Translations under genes and position numbers: made by a program | Shown: positions 1 through 10,000 of the stretch, piece after piece | How the letters are laid out: every line of letters starts with the position of its first letter | How positions within the stretch are numbered: position 1 is the stretch's first letter | From: Saccoglossus kowalevskii | Lineage: Eukaryota; Hemichordata; Enteropneusta; Harrimaniidae | Assembly (NCBI RefSeq): GCF_000003605.2 | Contig: NW_003115980.1 | Coordinates: forward strand, 21,269-32,069 | Reading direction: 5' to 3' | Length of the DNA: 10,801 bases | The notes under the pieces: model-generated | What the model was told of the DNA's origin: nothing | Seen by the model: the letters and a program-made list of their open reading frames with translations, nothing else | The model's database searches: none

Positions 1-253
1 GTTTGTACAGAGGACAGTTAAGTAGAATATCATTCTCATCGTCTCGATGCAAGAGCTCAAGAGAATACTTGGGCGTGACTAATTCTGCATCTTGAATATA
101 CCCGCGATTTATTGTGTCTTTAAAAGCTATCGGTATTGCACTATATATAACGTCAAGAGCGATGGAAAGCAAGCGTTTAGAATAAATACCTACATTCGCA
201 TGCATGGATTCAACAGACCTCCAGATGTTATTGTGTAAAAGGTATGTAAAAGG
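1..253 (-). CDS. Possible coding exon of an unrecognised minus-strand gene, open at the window edge
   Basis: Reading the minus strand from a stop at 256-254 down to base 1 gives about 84 codons without a stop, unusual for this AT-rich sequence. Composition is coding-like, with mixed hydrophobic and charged residues, for example SKRLLSIALDVIYSAIP and LELLHRDDENDILLNC. CpGs are more frequent here than in the nearby introns. A possible acceptor AG lies at 220-219 (tctggag|g), giving an exon of about 218 to beyond 1. Alternatively the Met codon at 205-203 could be a start. I do not recognise the protein. If real, it lies head-to-head with, or nested in an intron of, the plus-strand gene. It could also be a decayed mobile-element fragment. 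Confidence 0.35.
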
Positions 254-364
254 TCACATACATACATACATACACACATACACACATACACACATACACA
301 TACACACACATACACACACATACACACATACATACATACACACACATACATACATACATACATT
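254..364. repeat. CATA/CACATA microsatellite
   Basis: About 110 bp of interrupted tetranucleotide CATA and hexanucleotide CACATA units, ending in a short ATT run (363-373). It separates the left-edge minus-strand open frame from the first plus-strand exon. It is probably length-polymorphic. Confidence 0.95.
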
Positions 365-431
365 ATTATTATTCATGTTTTGATACATGTCAAATGCAAG
401 GATGAACAGTTTTAAAAATTTTCACTTTCAG

Positions 432-514
432 AAATGACTCCATTTGAGGCTTTTTTTGCGAGATCTAACCATGCCTTCTCTAGAGAACCAAATTCCAATG
501 ATGGCAGCCAAAAG
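432..514 (+). CDS. Exon: C-terminal edge of DDE integrase core (rve-like)
   Basis: After the split first codon the exon reads MTPFEAFFARSNHAF, then a polar tail. Retroviral/gypsy-type integrase cores typically end in a motif like G-x-(T/S)-P-(F/Y)-E-x-x-(F/Y)-x-R, so this looks like the last turn of an rve domain. The DDE catalytic residues would be encoded upstream of the window. The acceptor is tttcag|aa and the donor is aag|gtatgt. The codon spanning the previous junction is xAA, so the preceding exon must end in phase 1. The ATG at 434-436 could in principle be a start codon if nothing upstream is used, but the polypyrimidine tract before it favours an internal exon. Confidence 0.65.
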
Positions 515-3500
515 GTATGTATAAACTTTTGTTAAAATTGTATTTTCAGCAACATATTGTTTGAAGCCTTGTAACAATTATGGCAATCAAGAGATAGCTG
601 CATCACGAGTTTCTTGCAAATAGCCAAACTTAACTTAAACTTAACAGTTTTGTATCAAAGATTGACTATATTTCAAATTTTGTTTTATGTGAATCTGTTT
701 TTATTTTGATTATTCTGAGATGCAAGTCTAACTCTTGCATTATTTCCGCCATTTGAACTATTGAAGGATGAATGTTTTACTCTTGTCACTGCTTTATCAA
801 AGCAGTCTAACATCAATGATTACATACTTCCTAGTATGTCTTTAGCACAAACTGAATGCAAATTTGAACAGTAATACATGACAACATTATGGTAGTGAAG
901 ATGATAATAACTAAATTGATAAATGGCGCAATATGTCAGGTTTCATTGTAACTCACTAACGTCATAATTTTCAGTTTATATTTTTGATCAAGTTACTCTT
1001 CTATTGAAAAAAGGGCTTTCAACTTAGTTTTACTGATTTTATTATTAATTATTTTTTGTGTTTCTGAATTCCTAGTTGCAGTCTATAGTGTTTTACGGTG
1101 AAGTTGTTTCTTATGGATTCAAATTAACCACCTGACGGCTATATTTTGAGTCAAGAATAGCCCAAAAATGTTATACAGTATTACCTCCAGCTGTAATATT
1201 TTCAATGAACTTGTCCATTTAGTCCTATGTGATTATTCAAAATATGCATAATTATTCAATTGACAGGCAAGAGATACAGAAGGAAAACCAGAACAAACAT
1301 TGTCCCATTGGGTCTCAGTGTCGAACCTGATCCGAGAGAAAGCCTTTCATGCGAGTGAGAGTGAATCGGAAAAAATGGTTCACAGAGTTATGGCCAAACA
1401 CCCAGTAGCCTTGTATGAGAAAAATGAAAATGTTTTGGTTAAATTAAAACCCAAAACAAAACTCTCAAGCAAGAATAAGTCTCAGATTTTCGATGGGAAA
1501 ATTATTGACTATAATGATGACACTCATATGTACAAGATTGAGTTTAAATTGGAAAAAAAGTCAATAACAAGGTGGTTCGCATTGTCTGACATCACAAGTT
1601 TGACTCGTTCAAAAGAGAGAGAAAAAAGGTCCAAAGGTAGAAACAAACATTTTTAACATTTGGTACGGTTTGTTTTAACATGTTAAGAGTTCAACTTATT
1701 TGTTTTTAAAATATCTAATCTTTGTATGCCTATGAAAGAAGACCATAATTGCACTATTAGTAACGCTCTTACATAAATTACAGAGATTTCTTTGGTAAAA
1801 AAAAGTAATATTTTAATGATTCGGTATACAATAAATATGATTTTTTGTTTATATGCACTTCTAACGATAGAAGTATTTTAAATACCAAAGCCAGCTGCTG
1901 AAATTTAAAACATAGATGTATTTGTGTCTTCTTTCTTAAAGTTCACCAGTTATATTAATCAGTTGTTTGCATCATTTTGTTTATTGTATTGACCATTTAG
2001 TACTAATATTTTGTTCATTATTTGTTATATTTTTAACTTTTAAATTTAGTGTTTTATTGGTTCATATCGGTAATTTCATTGATTATTAAAAAATAAATTG
2101 TTTTACAGGACCTCCTATAATTAGGACCCATGTTTCAAAGCATCCTTGTCCATAGAATAATAGTTGTTATCACATGACTATACAAACTTGTATAATAATT
2201 TTTTTTTTACTTTGAGCAGATCCTATACGATGCAAATGCAAAAAGTCTTGCATGAAGATTGCAAGCAGGAAATGTACCTATGAAATGAATAAATTGTGTT
2301 GCAAAAGAACGGTCAAACAAGTACCATGTACTATTAAACAGCACAATCATGCTAAACAGATTTGGTAAGTCAAAAATAACTACTGAATAAAGAAACTGAG
2401 TTTTCCTCCTAGCTTAGATAGTAAATAATAAAAGTCAAAAAATTCTCGTCTCCTGTGTAATTAGTAAATTTGTTCTTTTTCATTATTTCTCATTTAATGA
2501 GCATGCAATAAGGTTTTCCTGGCTGATGACATCAATAGCCATCCTATTCTTGTGATTAGCTCGATGGGATACATTTAGGTTTGTGGCTGACTTGATGGCT
2601 GACAGGTGTATATTTCTTATAAGGTGTATATTAATGTATAAATGTCTACAATAGGAACACTTGCATGGCAAAAGGGACCTTCAGTGATTTGGGAGACAAG
2701 AAAAGCAATGAGAAGAATAAGAATCAAAGTGAACAAACATATGATACTGGTATGTGTTGATAAATTAAGTGTTGTAAAAGCAGTTCTATTCGTTTACTGA
2801 TTTGTATAGGTAAAAACAAGTTAGTCTTGTTCTCATCAGAGGGTGTCTTGTATTTATACTTCCAAGGACATATCTAATTTACCTAATCTCATCTCCCTTA
2901 CTTTATCCCTTACTTTATCCCTTACTTTCTGGCAGTGTTTGCATCTTATCTAGTTTTAAGGATTAGCCTACTAGTATTAGGTTAATGACACAACTTATTA
3001 TCCATGTGTCCAAGGCTGTCAATAGTTGCATTCACGCACAGCTCCTTGGCACGGGCTAAGAGGTCTAATGCCTGTGCTAAGAAAACAGGCGTGAACGCTT
3101 AGCACGGGCTAATGAATGCTACTTCCGGGTAAAATCTGATCCGATTTGAAGACTCTGTCCAGACCCTTAGCACGGGCTAAGTGTGCACAAACGTCCTCTG
3201 TGGCGACCTTTGGGTGTTTATATTATACTCGCAATCAAATATATGCAACTTTCTCATTTCCAAATGGCAACCAAGCTCAGACGTAACAAAGACGCAACCT
3301 GTCTGCAGCCAGTTTTAACATTTTCAAATCTAAACTTAAAACGTGTACGTTTCAGACAGCATTTCTATATTGGGCATCATGGTGATGGATATTAGGCGCT
3401 ATACTAATTTTTAATTATTGTTATTATTATTACAACCTAGAAAGACCCATGATTTGAAGAAAAAAAAATATTCAAATCTGAGAAACGAAAAGTTAATTCG

Positions 3501-6500
3501 TTAAACAAATCTGAAGTTTTAAAGGAATGATGCTTTGTCCCATGTTCGTATAATGACTCCATAAACGACTTTCCCAGAAGTAGCAAGATTGGGGTGCAAA
3601 AATACTCCTGCTTTGTCAGGCTGAAAAAACAAACATCTCAGTTTGGGAAGGGAATTTTATTTTTGTTACATTGATTGATACATTCATTCTGTTACGCCAT
3701 TGTATACTATTTCTGTTCATCAAAATAAGTTGAGTCCATCTTCTCTTGCGTTCATGATGTCAGCAGCAGAAATTTTGTGTTCTTAAACCAAGACTTAACA
3801 AAAGGTCACCGACTGCTGGCTCCCTTCAGCTTGTGCTAAGGACTGGCCCTCCCAGTGCGTGGACGCAATTGGGTCTAATCAAAATGCAAACATGTGAGAT
3901 AAGCCTAAATCAGCTTAAATCTTAGCCCGTACTTAGTGTAGTGTGAACACTACTTAAAAATCACTACTGGTGTTCTCAGTAGACGAAATAAGCCGTTATC
4001 ACAACGCCTTTTATTTGAGAATGTTTTAAAGTGTGTGTGTGTGTAAACAGAATACGCCGTTGTGGCGCTGGCGTTTTTGACAGTCGTAAAAGGGGTGGAC
4101 CAGATCCTAAACTCAGTTGTCACACCGGCTTTTTGCACAATGGAATGTGCCGTGTGAGCACAGTACGAAGGCCATAAGCCCTCTATCGCCGACTTATTTA
4201 TGCTTGACATTACACAAGATGGCGTCAGAGGTAACAAGTTGAATTTTCTAGCCAATCTGTTATCTCACGTTCGTAACACTATTTTTTCCCACCAGTTATT
4301 TTTGCGTTGTCGGGTCAAAATCGCTCCTGTTGCCGTGTCTGTTATTGCATTATTTATACACGCGAATAGCGTGAACATGAATCGATCATTTCTCAGTCTT
4401 TTTTAGCTCCGCTGTAGACTTTGTCGAGCGGAGCTTATCATATGAGTGATTGTCTGTCGTCGTCCGTGTCAATGTTTTACTTTTTCGACTTCTTCTTGAA
4501 AACTACAAGCCTAAATGCTTTGATACTTGGTGTATATGTACCTTGGGTAGACCTCTCTTAGATTTGTTCATTTCATGTTGATATCTTTAATTCTCTAATT
4601 TTGGTGAATATTTTTGTCATTTTTGGTAAAAACTGATATTTTTGACTTCTTGTTAAAAACCGCAAGTCCGATTGCTTTGATATTACATATATAGGTACTA
4701 CATGTGGACCTCTCTCAGATTTGTTCATTTTGTGATGATATCTTCAATTCTCTAATTTTGGTGAATATTTTTGTAATTTTTGGTAAAAAGTGATATTTTC
4801 GACTTCTTGTTAAAAACTGTAAGTCCGATTGCTTTGATACTATTCATATTGTTCATTTTCTAATGATGTCTTCAGTTCTTTAATTGAAATGTGCATTGCT
4901 AACAGCGGAGCTATCTCAGCCGATAGGCTGCTTGTTTAGACATGTGAGAACGTAGCTATTATCTTATTATATTTTAGTTTATTGGATTGTAGGTAGTAGT
5001 GCTTTATTCATTTTGTCCCTAATAAATTGATCTTGTTTTTTGCAGAATTGAGTTTTAAAACATTTATTTTATGGGGTGTGATAAACTTCTTATTTGGGTA
5101 GTGTGAAGACACCAGTATAATACCATTTCAGTCAACAAACAACCAATCATCAGACATGTATGTAGTTCATGATATAATAACTCTTAATTAATACCGGGTT
5201 AATGAAAGCAAGACAATCGTAGCATTAGACAACCTAAATACAAGATTACTAGCCCTTAAATAGGCCATGGCTCGTAAATCATAAGGAGGTTGGCTTTCAT
5301 TTGGGAAAGAAATGAAATATTTCTAAATGGTATATTCTAACTGTCCATTGCCATACATGGCTATGTGACATCAAGTAAACCCTGGTTAATCAACTTGACT
5401 CCTAATGAAAGATTTATGAGTTCCTGTAGGAAGTCCAAGTATTCTAAACTAAATAGAACCCCATATGTTTCCTAACCTGTATCCTCTGGGAGGGTCAAGT
5501 TTCTCTCATTAAACTGTGTGTGACCAACAAATATGACATGGGGAGTAATAATACTGGTTGCAATTTAAAATCTATGTTTGCATATATTTAAGCCTCTAAT
5601 TATTTATGTGATAATTGTTACCTTTTAATACAAGTCATAAAGTGTCAATATTGCTAAACTTGCCAGATGTCTGGACAAAATGACTAGATTTTTAAACTTG
5701 TCCAAAGTCATGTAGGTTTTTTAATGTTTTGGTAGATATGTTTACACCAGTTAAGTGTGGTAGATTCACTGATTTAGATGGTTTCCCTGCCCTGCCCTGC
5801 CCTTCACTTCCTGTGGTGTAACGCCTCTCACTTTCCATGGTAACTGGTCAATTATTACAAGAGACCCATGTACCCTTTCAATAGTCGAGCATGGCTACAA
5901 GATCAAGTTTGCCAAATAACTTCACTGGTGTCAATAGCAGGACTCTCTCCCTTCTCATTACTTGTATAAACTTGGTAGACAAGAAGGGAGGGATGTGGCA
6001 AACCATAGTTTGCTTATTGGCACTTATTAGTATTGTATTATTTTTTCTAACTTGTGGCTAATTTGTAATAAAATTCTAATGCAATTTTGAACTTTTCTAT
6101 TTCATAGATATGTTTCTTAAAGAACTTGAATTGGCCCTTAATAGAGTTGAAAGCCATGAAGAAAGGCTCTTGCAAAGAGTTGAAGCAGAAGGATTTTCTG
6201 TACGAAATCCTATACTTGGTGATGGAAACTGTTTTTTTAGGTCAATTGAAGATCAGTTAGAGCGGTTTGAATTTCTGGAAATAAGAGATTATAAACTTTT
6301 AAGACAGCAAGTTGTACAATACATGATTGATCATCCATTAACAGTAAGTGATCCACTTTATTATTTATGATCAGCTTAACTTTTTAGCTATTCAGTAATG
6401 ATGTGATTTTTTATGAACTTCTAAATAAATGTGAAATCATTGTATTCATATGTGCTATACTTGTTTTACTCAAAAAGTCTGAATATAATTAATAATAATA

Positions 6501-7009
6501 AATATTGTATGACACTCATCTATTACTGTATTGATGATAATGATATTTATTGCAAGCAGCCAATGAAATCATAATGTTGATATTCTATTTTTAAATTCCA
6601 GGAGGATGGTATAAACCGTAAACATCAGATAGTTGGAAACTGGAGGCAGTACATAAAAAAAATGAAAAAAGATGGTACATGGGCTGATCATGTGTGCGTT
6701 CAAGCGACAAGTGAAATGCTGAAAATCCCAATACACATTGTAACTTCTGCATCACCTGAGTCCGATAAATTTGATATTATATTCAGCCCGAAGAACTGTA
6801 TTCCTAATTGTAAATTACTACTTGGGCATATAAGCGAAAATCATTACATCAGTTTGGATGTAGCAGGTATCCTTGTAATTTATCTGTATATCCCTAATAA
6901 TGTTGATAAGCAAAGTGGCCTGTAAGCAGACATTATTAGTCCCTGTTTGGATGCAGTCCGAAAACATGGACTTGTGTTTTGACCCTTGTGCATCAGTGTG
7001 TATGTGTAT

Positions 7010-7041
<32 letters not shown>

Positions 7042-10000
7042 CTGGATCTGTATCTCAGAAATGCCTGGACCAACATGCATCATACATGATATTATACATA
7101 TGCACATCAATATGTTTTACAATCTGATTCAAGATGGCAGAATGGCAGCCATTTTTGTGCTAAAAAATCATCAAAATCAAGCATTTCTCGGCTGTTTACA
7201 GATGGATTTTGTTCAAACTTAGTATATTCATTAGATAGTATGGGACCTTGATGCAAATGTTTTTCAGATAAGATTCAAAAAGGTCCCACTGATGGCCATT
7301 TTGTTTAAATGAATGTGGTTCGCGTGCCATATCTCTGACATGCTTGAATGACTATGTTCAAATTTGATTTTGTTTTAATTAATGCTGTTCCAGAGCAATA
7401 TCTCTCAATTTGGACAAGTACTTGTTTGACAATCAGATACATTGTCAATCATTTTAATGTTAAACAACCATCATAATCATATTCCTGACATGGTTATATT
7501 CCAGCTATATTACTATAAACAAAACTATATATCTTTAATTCGATAACTAACCGGAACTGTGCCATGCATGGCTTGTTAAAATACTCAAGGGTAGGCAATA
7601 CATCTAACTGAAATTGTGGCATTTGGCCAAATTTGTATATATTGTGTGCGGTATTTTTGAACTTTGAAACATATATCAAGTCTTATTATGAAATAGGTTA
7701 GCTCAAGTACATTTAATAGTATGATTTGATGAACAATCATATTTGTTTATTTATTTCTGAGCTTGTGTTAATCTTGTTTCTATTCACTTTATAATTTCAT
7801 CATTAATTTAGAAAATATTTCTTTTTCATCTATGTGTACAATGTTCAGAAGTCAATTTAGAAAAAGTAGCATCAGAAAAGGTATGTATATTGAGTATTTT
7901 ATATTTCCACTAAATATAATATGTACTCTATGTAAAACTCTGATTTCTAATGCGTCAAATTATTTTTCCAATAAAGGTTATAAAGAACAGCAACAATTCT
8001 AGTGGTGACACACAGAAAGAAATGAGTAAGTATTTTGTATCAAGTACATGACTTGGTTGTAGTATAAGCTAAAACTAAGATTTTTCATATTTTGTACAAT
8101 ATGTATATATTCTAGAAAAGTCAGACAGTAATGATATTTTGTTTTATTTAAAAAAATATGTACATTCAGTATGCAAGGTTGTGATAGTTGCACTATGTTT
8201 TGAAGTATTGTTTTGTATAGCCATACCTGATAAAATCATTACTAATGCAAGTTACTTTTTATTGTTTTAGATTCATCAACTGATTATTCGCATAAATATG
8301 ATCTTAGAGTGTGTCCCCCAAAGGTAAATGTGTTAATTACCTACCTATCAATAAAATGTATGTTGATATGTGTTTGTGTTTTTCTCTAGACATATTACTC
8401 AACAGTGTTTTTTGGTTATTTTCACATGGAAGTTAGCAAATTATTACAGTTGCCTAATGCTTTTTATTTTAAATTTACATTACAGAAACGGTTCTCCCAA
8501 AGCTGGTTGCAGTATGAAGCTTCTAAAATAGAAAATAAAGTGGAAAGGTTAATTTAGCAGTAAAAAAAAGCATGAAGCATGTTTTCTTATATTTCTCTGT
8601 TCAGGCAAGGTTGTTTTAGTTGCACCGTTTTCACAATTTGTTAGCCAACTTTTGTTCATTAAGGTGTGCCTGATCTGGTTTATATTCAAACTTGGCTATG
8701 GCTTCTGATGGTTTGGGTTCCTGTTATTTACTTTTATGATTTAATTAAAAATTGCTTTTTTTAAATTTCTCATACGTATTAGCTTTCACTGCTTTGTGTG
8801 TAAATTTGTCACAGAAGCAAATATTATTAGTGATTTCTTGTGTGCAGATTCATTGTCTGTGTTGGTTTGTCATTTGCATATGGATGCATTGTGTTTACAA
8901 CCCAGTGATACAGGCAGAACAAGTTTGATTGAAGCTTATTTTCCCAAGAATACACTAAAATCATGTACTGCCTCATGTTGTTTGAAATAAGATTTTGTAG
9001 CAAAAACTGTTCAATATAACCATGTTCATTTTTATTTAATAGCAGTGCAGTTTCTGTTGCTGGTAGTACCTCCAAGAATTATGATGAGAATTTTACACAA
9101 GGTTTGTGGTAAAATAATTTAATGTAAATAATTGATAGCATATTTAACTTGTACATTAATTAACCAGACCATTCTAAGTTCTGGAAGATTATAGTGTTAT
9201 ATAGGTCACAAAATTATAGCTACCAAGTTGAGATATTTTTTAAAATGTCTTTATTTGTAAGGATCTAGTTCCATTCATCAGTTATTAATGCTGTATACAT
9301 TAGGCACATAATTTTTTTTTAAATTTTTAAATTTTTTCAGGAGATACTGCTTTTAGTGCTGAGCATTGTGATATCATTGACAATCAACATTTGAATTCAG
9401 ATGTGAGTAAGCTTTTGATTTTCATGTACACGTAAATTATGTAATTTGAATAAAGTCTGCAATTCAGTTAAAATCAGCTACAAATATTTCTACCATGTAG
9501 GTTTAGCAACAGATTCAAATGTGTAACAACAGATCTGAAAGTTCTGTTTATGCATTTGGAATATTTGAAGTGTTATAATTAACTTCAAATTTGATAACCT
9601 AAACTTTGTATCAGGTAATATACTTGTTTTGTTTATTTCATTATAGATCATAAATATTTATTGTCAGTTATTGTTCAAATCGTTGTCTGTCAAGGTAAGC
9701 ATAAACTATGTTAAACCTCTTGTTGAGTGAGACACAGTCACCATCATTTTTCAAAATGCAAAATCATGTGTGCAACAACATTTTTGATGCATGGTTAAAA
9801 AAAGTAGTATATAACAGATTTCAGTGTTCTCAAGACACCTGATTTCAAAGCCCAAAATTCATTAAAAAGCCATAGGAAGTATTCAAAAGCACCAGGGTGG
9901 GAAAATCTATACAATCACCTCTAAGTTTATATTAGTATATTATCTCACACCTAAAATGTATATCAGATCTTGTTCGTGCATGGGTGCATTTTGCCAAAAC

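Larger units (their letters stand above)
6867..7848 (+). other. Intron between the OTU domain and linker exons, containing repeats
   Basis: Runs from donor gtatcc to acceptor atgttcag, phase 1. It holds the GT/GC tract and the duplicated degenerate repeat listed separately. The rest (about 7430-7848) is AT-rich with nothing identifiable. Confidence 0.65.

Noticed and set aside
181-241. Possible plus-strand exon (ttag|aat ... aaag|gtatgt) upstream of the integrase tail
   Set aside because: The phase would fit, but the 20 encoded residues do not resemble integrase, the acceptor tract is poor, and the minus strand is a better coding candidate here.
2483-2671. Minus-strand 62-codon open frame
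   Set aside because: It overlaps an intron and the plus-strand exon at 2655-2749. Composition is unremarkable and no motif is present.
3183-3395. Plus-strand 70-codon open frame
   Set aside because: It lies inside the MITE-like element, has no domain and no supporting splice structure.
3950-4255. Minus-strand open frame of 101 codons in the CpG-rich island
   Set aside because: It has low-complexity stretches and no recognisable domain. It starts inside the putative transposon's right end and lacks convincing splice sites. Probably chance openness in GC-richer DNA.
6344-6370. Continuation of the OTU frame past 6343 to a stop
   Set aside because: The gtaagt donor at 6344 and the phase-matched exon at 6602 carrying the rest of the OTU domain show this is intron read-through.
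6880-7222. Overlapping open frames on both strands around the GT/GC tract
   Set aside because: They are produced by the dinucleotide repeat, giving Cys-Val or Thr-His runs, and lie within the intron after the OTU exon.
8796-8990. Open stretch with acceptor-like gtcacag at 8815
   Set aside because: No downstream donor preserves the frame. The neighbouring exons 8486-8547 and 9043-9101 join in phase without it.
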